Source of the DNA: Massariosphaeria phaeospora
Lineage: Eukaryota > Ascomycota > Dothideomycetes > Pleosporales
Direction: 5' to 3'
Assembly (NCBI GenBank): GCA_011032825.1
Contig: JAADJZ010000015.1
Location: 992,001 to 1,056,000, forward strand
Length of the DNA: 64,000 bases
Shown: piece by piece, positions 1 through 10,655 of the stretch
How positions within the stretch are numbered: the stretch's first letter is position 1
Layout of the letters: each line of letters opens with the position of its first letter
Position numbers and translations under genes: made by a program
The notes under the pieces: generated by a model
Seen by the model: only the letters and a program-made list of their open reading frames with translations
Told to the model about the DNA's origin: nothing
Database searches by the model: none

Positions 1-1425
1 TTTCTCCTAGGTTTGTTCGGGACGGAAACACGGTGTATTTTTCGGCGGTTAGCGACTGCTCTTTGCATTTGGAGTAGCTCTCCTCGAGCCACAGATGATT
101 CACAACATGGACGCCCCATTCCTCAGCAGCTTCGCACTTTTCGCTCTGTTTGTGTGCCGTGATTAGGTGCGTATTATCTTGCTTAAACGTCTTTGTGAAT
201 TCGGCACCGGAAGCTTTCACCAGGTTCTCGAGATAGACACGAGCTTCACCGGTGTAGCTAGAGATGCTGACGCGATAGTTCTTGAAATTTGGTATACCGT
301 CGCGGGGCCTCGGATAGTGCATCATACGGCGCATCGGGTTCGTCCAGGTATCGTGCGTGATCAAGTAGTACAGCCAGCTCAGGTTGCCGACATCTTTGTT
401 CTGTTGTGAGGATTTGATATAGTCCTCACCTTCCCGATAGTTGCAGACGTATATGTGGGCTTCGTCCAAGTTCGTCGTGACCTTGCCTCCGCCAGCCAGA
501 ATAAGACCGGTGATGACTCCCTTCAGATTATCGTTCAATTGAAGATCTTCGGCAAGTACGACTTTCTTCCCATTGAACGCTCGTATCGCGCGAGGTTTCT
601 CTAGCGCAGCTGGAGTCGGAGGGAGTGAACCGCTTGTAGGATATGGATTTGTGGCATCCCGGATCTGTGGGCTGGGTCGACTTGAAGGCATCGCGCCGGC
701 CTCAATGTTGAGGACCTCGGGATTGGGGAGAGTATATGGACGTTCGGATATCCTGCGACCGACTTTGAGGCAATCGTCGAACCTACAAGAACTGTCAGTG
801 ATAGAACCGGACCTGGAATGCTTGAATACCTACCAATGCGGCAGAACAATACAGATCTGCAACCGTTTGCTCACCGCAAGCTGAACCCGCTGATCGTCCA
901 CGTCCAAGGCAATCAAATGTGTCACTTGTTTAGAAAGAGTGATCGTGTATTGTCCTCCGGAAGCAATCACCCCTCCTTCTATGGCCTCTTTGTCACCCTC
1001 AGGAATATTCCCACAACATATAACCACTTCATTCATGAAGAGAGCGGGATCGGGGCTGTACACCCGAGGGTTCTTGACTTTACTGATCTTCAAACACGCG
1101 TCCACCCATTGCGGTTTCACGACATGGATCAAAAGGTCCAAAGCGCGATAGTAATCCGGGAAGTCTGACGTGGTCGAGATGATATGGGTGACTTTCTGGA
1201 GATCCTCCATACGCCCACTAGAGGCATCGAAGGGGAATATTGAACCGCCGCAGGCAGAGATATCAGCTTCTAACTACATGGCACGTTAGCAGTGAACCGT
1301 CAAAGCAGGACGCGTCGTAGTGGTACCTGGCGCATCCGTGCAACATCGAGGGCAGTCGGGATGATGGTGAAGACCAGGTCGTGGAACAAAGCCTGGGAGC
1401 CATCGAGCATTGTTGAATCCTCCAT
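1..1425 (-). CDS. BRCT-domain DNA damage response protein, Rtt107/Brc1-like (partial)
   Basis: Multi-BRCT scaffold resembling yeast Rtt107 and fission yeast Brc1, which bind phosphorylated H2A at damaged forks and support replication-fork repair in the nucleus. Three exons are visible on the minus strand: 1425-1327, 1273-834 and 782 to beyond base 1; introns are 53 and 51 nt. The start chosen is the Met of MEDSTML (1425); an in-frame upstream ATG at 1518 would add 31 residues. The first BRCT begins LFHDLVFTIIP and ends near WVDACLK. The second runs over GGVIASGG, THLIAL and PHWFDDCLK, the latter split by intron 2. A third and fourth follow (FNGKKVVLAEDL; FKNYRVSISSYTGEAR to HLWLEESY). Spacing of the tandem BRCTs and the PHWFDDCLK block match the family. 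The C-terminal BRCT pair lies outside the window. Divergent from the hydrolase at 1997. Confidence 0.8.
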
Positions 1426-1996
1426 GGTGCTGAGAGCGGTGGGTCGGGGTCCGCTGGGCTTATGGCGGATGTCGGCGTGGGCGGAGGAGAGCTTAAGATA
1501 GTCGAGGGCGCGGCGCATCGCGTGTTGCTAAGCACGGGCGGTCGCGGTTTCCCGAGTCGCGTCAGTCACGTGAGCTGCCCCGCCTGCACTTGCCCGATTC
1601 CACTACGTTCACCATCCAACTTCCACTAGAGCCGGTGTCGTTATGTCATTACGAAAATTCCGTCTTTCTGCGGCTTTCACTGCGCGCGGTTAGCATGCAG
1701 GGAAGATTTCGATCGAGTGTGAGTTGGTCAATTAAAGCTGTCGCTGAGCATGCATGGGTGTGATGGTCTCTAACCTCGGCCCGTTCGCGACACGGCAGTG
1801 ATCAACGCTCTTCGACACTCCCGTCTCATCCATCATCCTGTCCTCCTGGTTATCTCTCATTGCTCCCAGTTCTTTCAATCCTCCTTGATACTTCCCGCGA
1901 TACTACTAGTATTTCTTGGGCTTCGTTGCACATAGATGAAGAATCCCAGGACTCTGCAATTACCGACATCTGTCTCTTTGGCCTCAATTTTCTGCC
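1426..1996. other. Intergenic, divergent promoter region
   Basis: Region between the divergently transcribed BRCT gene and the peroxisomal hydrolase. It includes an in-frame upstream extension of the BRCT gene (to 1518) that may be 5' UTR. I see no other gene or repeat. Confidence 0.5.
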
Positions 1997-3575
1997 ATGT
2001 CATTAAAGTACTTTCGTATCGATGAGCACGTCGTAGAAAGCTCGCATATACGAGGATTTCCAAGGACAATATCAACATCCCAAGATGACGTCCTAAAACT
2101 CTCAGTCAAACAGTACACCCCGCTAGAAAACACAAGGCCGAAACCCGGAGACATCACAATTATTGCAGCTCATGCAAACGCTTTCCCAAAGGTATTTGAT
2201 TATCTCTTATAACCCCCGTAGTCGCGCAGGCTGAGATACATCTGGGCTCTACCGTTCTTCACAATGATCCCTCTGGCTTCGCTGTATCAACCACACTAAA
2301 CCTCTACTTTCACTCAGATCAATAGTCTGACTTAACTTAGGAACTCTATGAGCCGCTGTGGGACGAGCTGTTAAAGAGATCGCGTCAGTTTGGCTTCGCA
2401 ATCCGCGGCATCTGGATTGCAGATGTGGTCCATCAAGGCATGAGTGGCGTGCTGAACGAAGACAAACTTGGAAACGACCGTAAGAACTCAACGCGCCTAT
2501 GAAGGGGTCTGTTTAACACTCCATAGCTGCTTGGCTCGATCACAGCCGGGATCTTTTACATGTCGTCAACGTCTTCCGCAAACAGATGCCTCGACCTATT
2601 ATAGGTGTTGGCCATAGTATGGGTGGTTGTCAGCTCGCAAACCTTGCTCTTCTTCATCCTCGACTAATGGAGACTCTGGTTCTCATCGATCCCGTTATCG
2701 CACGTACGGTCTCGTTAAAGGGCAACATATCTCCGGCACTAGCATCAGCAAATCGCCGCGACAAATGGCCATCCCGCGAAGAAGCCGCTAAGTCCATGAT
2801 AAGAAACAAGTTCTATCAAGCATGGGATACGCGAGTGTTTGAACGTTGGATCCAGTACGGGCTACGCGATCTGCCTACCACCCTCTATCCAACATCTACA
2901 TCGACTCCTGGTCCAGTACCTGCTGCTGTGTCAACCGAGCCGACTATTACTCCGGCCCCTCCTAAGCCCAAAGAAGTCACATTGACCACGACCAAACATC
3001 AAGAAGTGATGACCTTCCTACGGACTAACTTCTCTATGCGACCAGGCGATAAAGAAGTGTCATCTGCCGACTACTCACTCACGAACCTTGATGACATCAA
3101 TCGACGCACGCATCCAGATCTGACACCCTTGCTGGATCCACAGACTCCTTTTTACCGAGGCGAGTCTTTGATGGTCTTCCAACAACTACCCCATGTCCGC
3201 CCTTCAGTTTTATACATCTTCGGCTCGGATTCGTCCTTGACCGACGACCAAATTATCCAAGAGAAGCTCGATATAACCGGTTCCGGCGTTGGTGGAAGCG
3301 GCGGTATGAAAGCCGGGCGTGTCGCGCAGGTCACGGTGCAGGACGCAGGACATCTTATCCCGATGGAGAAAGTTGAAGAGAGCGCTGAACATGTGGCGAT
3401 CTGGGTTGGACAGGAGATGGCGAGATGGAGGACGAACGAGAAGTTCACCGAAGAGGAGTGGGGGACGAAGACAGGTGTTGAGAGGAGTATGTTGGCAGAG
3501 AGGTATATGGAGGAGTTGAAGAATACTGTGCAGAAGAGTAAGATGCCGATGATTAAATCCTTGTCCAAGTTGTAA
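1997..3575 (+). CDS. Peroxisomal alpha/beta hydrolase (Lpx1-like)
   Basis: Alpha/beta-hydrolase of the fungal family related to the peroxisomal lipase Lpx1; likely hydrolyses an ester or lipid in the peroxisome. Exons 1997-2191, 2341-2479 and 2527-3575 (introns 149 and 47 nt) give 460 aa in one frame. The nucleophile elbow GHSMGG (GxSxG) lies near residue 119, directly after MPRPIIGV. A downstream Asp in the LIDPV/FGSDSS blocks and the His of DAGHLIPME fit the rest of the catalytic triad. The protein ends in SKL, the canonical type 1 peroxisomal targeting signal, which makes the location call strong. The substrate is not readable from sequence. A related group is annotated 'toxin biosynthesis' by homology only; no secondary-metabolite cluster is present here. 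Confidence 0.85.
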
Positions 3576-3644
3576 GCATCAAGTAATACCATTTCTATAT
3601 ATCTTGTTCTACGATATCCTATTCCTTTCGATAAAGCATGTTCA

Positions 3645-4460
3645 CTAAGTACGTGGCTCAAGCTGCGCCCGCAACCTCACCAACTTCAACGCATCAACAA
3701 CCTCACCCACCTTGATGCCAGCGTCGTTCACCAACGTATCCAAGTCAATAGAGGGTATGTCTCTAAAGCTTAATTTATACTCAGCAAGATCCTTCCAGTC
3801 CCAACTGTCATCGAAGTCATAAACCCCCACGATATCAAGCCTCCGAAGCGGCGGCATGCAAACATGCGCATTCCTCAGCGTCTGCGCCACATCGGTATCT
3901 TCCTCGATGCATTCCATGTTAAGCAAAATGTAATCAAACACAGCCGCCGAAGTGATCAGGCGCAAAGGGGAACTGAGCGCCGGATGTACGCGCTAGCCCA
4001 ATGAGACGAGTCCCTTGTCTCCGCGGTAGCTGAGCGCAATGATACTCTCCGGGTCTGCACGTCGTGTTTCCCAGTGCGGTGGGATCCAGGCGTCGATCTG
4101 GAACCTGTGTATGGCTGGTCCTTGCCACGGGCGTAAGGCCTTGTTCTTCGGACTGATGAAAAACGTCTCCCGCAGATGGGCGTCGTCGCCGGGTATGCAG
4201 CCACGCCACGTTTTGGATACGCTCTGGCAGCGGAGGAGGTCGAAGAAGTCGAGATGGCGGAATATCATCTGGAGGATTTCGATGGCAACTCGTTGGGATG
4301 CGGGGCCGTTGAGACTCTGTGTCGGGTCGTGGAGAGGATTTGCGACGTCTTGCGTTGGATCTGGCTTCAACCTTTTGCTTGTTCCTGGCCGATTGGGTGT
4401 CAGTGCTGGAATAGCCTTGGCTTTCTTTTTACGACCTGGGGGTTGAGGTTTGGGTGGCAT
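3645..4460 (-). pseudogene. F-box protein gene with one in-frame TAG
   Basis: An F-box protein of the short fungal type, whose F-box would bind Skp1 and place substrates in an SCF ubiquitin ligase. The frame reads from ATG 4460 (MPPKPQPPG) to TAG at 3995-3993, then continues in the same frame to a second stop at 3645. The F-box (VAIEILQMIFRHLDFFDLLRCQSV) is at about residues 58-90. The part after the stop (residues about 157-271) aligns with the C-terminal half of the neighbouring F-box gene at 4644-5426: HPALSSPLRL versus HPVFMELPHF, LRNAHVCMPPLRRLDIV versus LRNAYICVPPVQNLNI. I found no GT-AG pair that removes the stop and keeps the frame. Either a recent nonsense mutation, a readthrough stop, or a functional 155-aa short form. 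Confidence 0.65.
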
Positions 4461-4643
4461 TGTGTTTGACTTGAGTTAGAAAGTTGGTAAAGATTATGGG
4501 AATTACTAAGTATTCATCGTTCGCTAGGGCTATATAACTAGTTGCATCATGCATTATATGTTTGTTACACGATTGCTAGAACGGTCACACTCCCTCCTGA
4601 CCAAGTTTGTGATCATCTGAGAGTCAGAGCAATCTAGTCAACA

Positions 4644-5426
4644 CTACAAACCTTCAAGCAGCTTAACAACCTCGTGCAATGTCGCGATTTTCGCCCTCAA
4701 GACATCAATCAAGTCACCCACCGTAACCCCGTTCTCATTATTCAGTTCCGTCGGTGATGCCACCTTCAAAGTTCTCCCGAGGTCCACATGATTATACCTC
4801 CAACGTATATTGAGGTTCTGAACTGGCGGTACGCAGATATACGCATTGCGCAGTGAATCCGACTGCGCCATCATGGTTTGAGGCTTGGTCAAGTAGTATA
4901 GCTCTTGGAGGCTGGTGAAACGAAGAGTGCCGTGCCGGTCGAAATTGCTGTTTGCTAGATAGGTGAAGTGGGGGAGCTCCATGAAAACGGGGTGCAAGAC
5001 CTGTTTGGATAGGAAATGGGCGTCGCGGATGAAATTGTCATCGACGGAGAAGTACCACGTGGTATGCGGAGCTTGGTTTAGGATTCGCCTGTTGTAGTAT
5101 TTGAGGCGGAAGCTGATAGTGAAACCCCGTGAATATGTGTCGTTCATTCTGGTCCTTGAGCCTGAGAAGAGGATTTCTTTGAGGTGGGAGTCGGTGCCGG
5201 GGATACCGTGGTACCAGGTTCGGCAGACGCGTTGGCAGCGCAGGAGGTCGGGGAGAGGTAAATTGTTGAAGACCAGTTGGAGAACTTCAGTGGGGAGGCG
5301 CATATTGTTTGAGGTTCCGGTGGTTTGTGGAGTAGGAGTGGGCGATTCTAGAGAGCTTCCAAGAGCTTGTTGGAGAGCTTGGTGGAGAGTGTTGTCGGTC
5401 TCGGGGATTGGGACTTTCGGTAGCAT
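4644..5426 (-). CDS. F-box protein
   Basis: Intact 260-aa F-box protein, single exon. The start is the ATG at 5426 (MLPKVPIPE); an upstream in-frame ATG at 5642 would add 72 residues with no similarity to the neighbour and is likely 5' UTR. The F-box is at about residues 40-76 (RLPTEVLQLVFNNLPLPDLLRCQRVCRTW). The rest is a family-specific domain with no recognised WD40 or LRR repeats, so the substrate cannot be inferred. The paralogue lies immediately downstream in the same orientation, indicating tandem duplication followed by large divergence. Such F-box families are expanded in Dothideomycetes. Confidence 0.75.
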   Translation of the reverse strand: MLPKVPIPETDNTLHQALQQALGSSLESPTPTPQTTGTSNNMRLPTEVLQLVFNNLPLPDLLRCQRVCRTWYHGIPGTDSHLKEILFSGSRTRMNDTYSRGFTISFRLKYYNRRILNQAPHTTWYFSVDDNFIRDAHFLSKQVLHPVFMELPHFTYLANSNFDRHGTLRFTSLQELYYLTKPQTMMAQSDSLRNAYICVPPVQNLNIRWRYNHVDLGRTLKVASPTELNNENGVTVGDLIDVLRAKIATLHEVVKLLEGL

Positions 5427-6036
5427 GGTGGTGGGTTCTAGGTTGGTTAGTGAGGGAGAATACCTACGAGAGGGTGTATATATATTCTTTTGTTGGCGCC
5501 TGTGGTTTCTGGTGATAATCTTCTCTATGACAAGTTTCTTAGCACACTGTGAATGTTTGGTGATTTGCATGTGCACGCCAATGATAGTATATTGTGAATG
5601 ATGAGCCCCGGGGTTGCTACTTTGACTGCAAGTCGGTATCATACCATCCCGGAAAAGTTGGAAAGACGCGAGCGAACGTTATAGAAACACTAATACCGTA
5701 TAAGGTTGCAATATTCGCTGAGTGCTACTAACAAGGGATGTCTGTTGTTTGATTAGCAGAATAGGGTAGATAAAGTGATCGCAGAAGCTGGATTAGAGCT
5801 TGAACCGATCTCCTTGCTATCATTCAGCGAATATTGCAAATCAATAAGGTACCGTAGACGAGCTTCTAATAGAGACAAAGTCATTTTCGATGGAAAGAGA
5901 CTTGTGTCTTCTTTCGTGTGGTGTAAGTGTTATGTCGAAGGAACCCCAAATGAACTACCCTAGTGTATCCGCTCTATCCAAGCTCTTCCCTTGACATACA
6001 TATAGCAAGATTGGTACACTCTATCGCCGTCACTCT
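5427..6036. other. Intergenic between F-box gene and GPI-type protein
   Basis: Contains the long 5' leader of the F-box gene and the inverted repeat at 5706-5839. The short ORFs here lack any recognisable protein feature. Confidence 0.4.
5706..5839. repeat. Inverted repeat, MITE-like
   Basis: A 19-nt arm at 5706-5724 (TTGCAATATTCGCTGAGTG) pairs with 5821-5839 at 18 of 19 positions, with a 96-nt spacer. Imperfect pairing may extend inward. It lies between two genes transcribed in the same direction. It could be a decayed miniature transposon or a structural element in a transcript. Confidence 0.6.
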
Positions 6037-6698
6037 TCACAAAACCATGATAGCGCCAATTAATCCGAGAACCCCAGCCACCGCGATGGGCACTCGAGTA
6101 GAAGCCGCCGAGCTACCTGGTTTCGATGGGCCCCAAGTGAACGAAGGTGTTTCTCGTGCAGGCGGTGGGGCGCTCGTCTGTTTTTCATCTCCAGAATTCG
6201 TTGCACTTGTAGAGCTCAACGTACTCTCACTCTGGTCAGTTGCACTCGCACTCATCTCCGTACTCGCCGATGCAGAATTCGCAGGCTGGATGACACTGAC
6301 GCCTGCGCCTCCCGTCGCAGCGACCCTAAGACTACTGACTGCGCTCTCCAGGGCCTCGATATTGGACTGATACTCTGTTGGCAAGGCATCGAGCCACGCA
6401 GGTGGTGTGAGTGCTGTGAACGCTGACTCGATGGCCGACAATGGATCTCCGGTTGTAGATTCCACGGATGTATAGTGAGAGTACAGAAGAGATTTGATGG
6501 AGTCGGGGATGTACGCGGATATCAGTTGAGCAGCGTTGTCAGAGAACGGAGAGGGTGGAGGCGTAGATTCCCTGCTAGGGGCGTTAGATTCAGAGTGGCA
6601 TATAGAAGTAGCAGCTGATATTACGCTTGTCGGGGTTCTTTGGCTCCTATAGCAAGTGCTATAGCTGTAAAAATGTTCAAGCATATGATGACCCGCAT
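6037..6698 (-). CDS. Secreted Ser/Thr-rich protein with probable GPI anchor
   Basis: Small cell-surface protein. The start ATG is at 6698, exon 1 is 6698-6625 and exon 2 is 6574-6037; the 50-nt intron (donor GTAATA, branch CTAAC close to the acceptor) closes the frame, giving 203 aa. Exon 1 encodes a typical signal peptide (MRVIICLNIFTAIALAIG). The middle has a helical segment with SAYIPDSIKSLLYSHYTSV and IESAFTALTPPAWLDALPTEYQSNI. It is followed by a Ser/Thr/Ala-rich stretch and a hydrophobic C-terminus (VPIAVAGVLGLIGAIMVL) after small residues, as expected for GPI attachment. It belongs to a group of hypothetical fungal surface proteins of unknown function. Without the intron the ORF would lack a signal peptide. 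Confidence 0.7.
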
Positions 6699-7657
6699 GG
6701 TTGATGTTGTTTGCCTAGTTTCCGTACTTTTATATGTCGTAGATCTGAAAGCACCCGGCGCGGCTAGAACAGGACAGAGGTGTTTATTTATTAAATCGTG
6801 TGGTGAGGCGATGTTTGTTGATCGAGGAGACAGACAAGGTGGTTAGCGTGGCGCTAGTTCAGACTGGGTATGGCGTCGAACGCACAGCTTGAAGAATCAT
6901 CGGCCAGATCGTCGTTTCTCCTCCACCACCGAGCGACTCGCGTATAGAGACGTGCAAACCACGTATAACGTTTATCAGAAAATTATGCAGGCACCCAGGG
7001 CTTCTCCCAGAATGTATGCATAAGATTGGCCCTGATTTCTGTTCGTCGCCCGGCGCTCAGCAGTCAGGCCCGCCACATCACAGTCTCAACCTTGGAAACG
7101 GTGCTGTCACCTGAGCAGATAAAACTTGAGAAGGGGAACAGTCTACCCAGCTCGACTGTCGTTGTTTCGGTTTCACAGAACATGGTACACGTGCTCACGT
7201 ATCATTATCCGCCCATAGTTGCACGTAGGAGTCATAGGTGAACCACCAAATGGTAATGCATTTCGACCATCTTAAGGTTGAGCATCATGTAATAGTCTGG
7301 TACTGACTAGGGCGGAGAGGTACCACTAGGATCGGTCGAGGAAATGTTTTCAAGATATAAAATTTTCTTTCTATATCTCTTCTACATCCTACTTCTGTTC
7401 TCCTACCTTGCTCCCCAACGCTGTAGCAACTTTTTAGGGTTGTTTTGAAAAGAGAGTGAAAGGTCGTGACGAGTGAGAATTTTCACTGCTCGAACAGACT
7501 GCCGGCACAGTTTCCACCGCCAAGATTTGACATCCGCTTTCACGTCGTTAACACGACAACTCTCTTCGCGAACACGGTTGCCTTGGCTCACGGTCGCCCT
7601 ACTTCGTTTCTCTTCCGACCTCACTTGTACGACCGTACAACACCATCCGCCACCGCC
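6699..7657. other. Intergenic, 5' region of the disordered protein gene
   Basis: Pyrimidine-rich stretch (about 7365-7410) upstream of the gene at 7658, as is common in fungal promoters and leaders. No gene supported. Confidence 0.35.
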
Positions 7658-9612
7658 ATGGAGCTCAACGTCTTTGACTCCGACCTTTCCACGCTACGCG
7701 AGGACCCAAGCCGCACAGAATCGGCCGACGTAGGACTGGCCCTGTCCGATCAGCACATCAGTACTACATCCTCGAGCGACGGAGGTATCCAATTGACATT
7801 TGCCCCAGGCATGCCCAGCTCAGCTTCAAAGGAATCCCGGAGCGAGAGCCACCAAGAAGGTGCCGACGGTCGCGGCCACGGAGGTATTCAGTTGACATTT
7901 GCACCAGACATGCCCAGCTCAGCTTCAAATGAATCCCCGAGCGTGAACTACCAAAAAGGCGCCAGTGGTCGCGGCCACGGAGTCATTCCGCCCTCCCCAC
8001 CGAACGTCAAAGCAACCGACGGCCGCTTATCGTCTGAGTATGTCGGAGTGTGTCAAAACGCGTCTCTGGAGGTCCTCCACCACTCGCGTGCTTCGTCCCG
8101 CGACGGCGGAAACGTCCGTACAGCAACAACTCCTGGTCACTCAACCAGTGCTTCAGGCGATGCCAGTAAGTATACAACGCCTTCAAAGAAGGTTCAATGG
8201 GCCAATCCTACTCACGCGCGACCCAACCAAGGCATTCCGAGTACGAGCCCCATTTCCCAGGGCCAGCGACAAGGTCGATTGTCCTCGGTTCCCGCAGTCC
8301 CGTCACCCCTTGGTCCTCGCAGGAGCAGTGCCGACTATAGATCCGACTTGTCCGGGCTCATGTCAACTCATAGTCATACGCCCCCCGAACATGTAGGCTA
8401 TACGGCCCCACCTCCGATCGGTCAAATCGGTAGCAGGCATGGAAATTTCGTTGTCACGGCTAACCACACTCGTCGGGGTACCGATCCGTTCGTTGAGCGC
8501 GATGCTTCCTCCTCTAGCACACAGCAAGGATATGGACAGCCTCATGTTCCAGCGCAAAGTACGGTTCCTTCATTGGCCAACGCCCAGTATCCTGCGAGGT
8601 TCCACGTCCCATCCGTGTATGGAGCTCGAGCAGAGGATACAACACCATCAGCAGGTTATGCTCAGCCCTCTCCGTACTTCTACCCTCCTCCCGTTTCCGG
8701 AGCTCAAATGCAATCGGTCCATACCCAATTGCCCGCGGGGTTTCACTTCGCGCCCGTCTCTGGACCTCAGACACAGGGTGTGTTTCCTCCACCGACACAT
8801 GCCCAGTTCTCCGCGGGTGTTCGCTCCGCGCCCCTCCCTGGACCTCAAATGCAGGGTGCGATCCCACCACAAGCCCAATCCTCGCAGAACTTCACCTTTC
8901 CTGCCGTCCCTGTACCCCGCGCCGATCTACCCATCCCGCCACCCCTCCTCCCCGGTTTCCAGGGCACGATCAAACAAACCCCTAAACAGCGCGCCCGTCA
9001 CGACTCCCGCAATGAGATACGCGCCGCATGGATTAAGGAAGAAGGCAAACTAATCGCCGACCTAAACCGCGCCATGTTCGCAGCTGCGCAGAAGTTCAGT
9101 AGGACCAACAACGCTACGGACCATGCCATCTGGCAAAAGCTAGCCGACGAGTTCACCGACGCCACGAACCTGGAGAAGCAGCAAGAGAAGCGCCGCAACT
9201 TGTTCTTTCCCGAGGGCATGCAAGCTGCGCGTACAGGACCCGAGAACATCCCGCGAGATGGCCACGCCGGTTTGCAAGGCGGCCCGGGCAAGCTACTGGG
9301 AGGCAAAATGGCGCTGATGGAGCGACAGAATGCCGAGAGGATCAAGGAGAAGCAGGAAGATGCGACCGAGGCGAAGAAAGCCGAGGCGCAGCTCAAGAAG
9401 GACCAGCTTGGGAAGAATGCGAGGGCCGGGCTTGCGCAGAACGGTAAGTGACCGACCAACAAGAATATAGCCTGGTAACCAACGACTAACAAATCACAGA
9501 GCGATACCAGGCCATGAGCGAAGAAGAGCGCAAGAACAAGAGGGCCGCTATCATCGCTCAACTCACTGCCTCCACTACTGGCCGACAGGCCGCGAATGGC
9601 AACAACCATTGA
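7658..9612 (+). CDS. Long disordered Pro/Ser/Gln-rich protein, unknown function
   Basis: Exons 7658-9443 and 9500-9612 (56-nt intron, donor GTAAGT, branch GACTAAC) encode 632 aa. Most of the protein is low complexity. Residues about 45-110 hold a tandem duplication of GGIQLTFAP-x-MPSSAS-x-ES. A second repeat family at about 345-410 is built on SGPQ(M/T)Q and PPPTHAQF/PAGFHFAPV units. The last ~180 residues are charged and probably helical (IRAAWIKEEGKLIADLNRAMFAAAQKF; the tail has MSEEERKNKRAAIIAQL), suggesting a folded or coiled-coil C-terminus. No catalytic motif or membrane segment. The ATG at 7658 lies in CCGCCATGG context; the frame is open upstream without a better start. Possibly a scaffold or nucleic-acid-associated protein, but function cannot be stated. 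Confidence 0.6.
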
Positions 9613-10415
9613 GTCGAAGATGCGTCTGACACCGGGGGAACCCTCTGAAGCCGGCTTACTGAACCCTGTTAACGACGAAGAGCTGGTACTGCCTGCTGGG
9701 CTCGTCCTGCGAAAAAAAGAAACCGGTTATGATGTTGGACCGCTGGTCTGCTAGAAGGGTTACTTAGAGCTTTGTATTAGTAGCAGTCAGTGTTGCGTTC
9801 GATGGCAAGCTGGTCCTGATGAGATCCACCCACCTGTTTTCGAACAGTGTGCAGCTACTTCAATAGATAGACGTCTAAAAATGCAATGTGTAATTGCGCC
9901 AGGTTTTTTTCTTTTCGCAGGCGTTGTGTGACTTGCCGATGCAGTGCAACCGATAGACATGGTGACACCCGTACTGCAGCCCTGCCCGCAGTAGGTCCCG
10001 TAGCTAGCTTCACATGAGCGACGGACGCCGCATTATAGACTGCCTATTTCGGTATACTTCCTCTTTCGGTATGTCGGTGTTACCGACCTAAGAAGGCGTA
10101 AACATAAGGATGCAAGAGCCCGCTTGGAAGTCAGATTCGTCAACCATGTTTCCGGGCCATCGACGCCGACAAAACTCCACGAGCACGAGCCTAGCAATTC
10201 AGTGATTTGGAATCGGGAAGAAATCTAGAATAGCTTGCAAGACGGGTGGTAGAATACACAGAAGCGCAAATCAGCAATATACAAAATCAGGAGTATTGAC
10301 TAAATAAAACAGGCCCCAGAGCTCGCACAACCCGGTTGACTGTCTACCCCTCTTGGAAACCTATCGCGAGCTGTAGAAAACTCGCTCGAAACGCACAAAC
10401 TGCGCTAAACGGGGT
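9613..10415. other. Intergenic, convergent 3' ends
   Basis: Between convergent genes at 7658 (+) and 10416 (-). No gene, repeat or RNA feature seen. Confidence 0.4.
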
Positions 10416-10655
10416 TCACTTGTATAATTTATCAGCACCAGATTCAATCACTGGAGTTCCGTAACTCTTGGATCCATCATCGCGTACCTTGTTCGGGCAC
10501 GAACTGCACCCATGTTCCACCTTAACCGACGTCAGAATGATGCCTTCCTGGCCGCGGGGGCACTTTTGCTGTTTCATTTGGCCGGCGGAGCAGAGTTGCT
10601 GGAAGACCATTTCGGTGTGGCCGCAGCGGTGGGTGTATGCGTGGTAATAGCACAT
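10416..10655 (-). CDS. Small Cys/His-rich protein, unknown
   Basis: A 79-aa ORF starting MCYYHAYTHRCGH. Cys and His occur at positions 2, 5, 9, 11, 13, 22, 32, 49, 50 and 53, including H-x3-H-x-C-x-H near the start and C-x2-C near the middle, which suggests metal binding. No signal peptide. Small proteins opening with M-C-Y-x-x-x-x-T-x-x-C-G-H occur in many Pezizomycotina without known function. The frame is open upstream to 11084, but that extension is Ser/Pro-rich and looks non-coding. It is alternatively part of a larger spliced protein. Confidence 0.5.
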   Translation of the reverse strand: MCYYHAYTHRCGHTEMVFQQLCSAGQMKQQKCPRGQEGIILTSVKVEHGCSSCPNKVRDDGSKSYGTPVIESGADKLYK

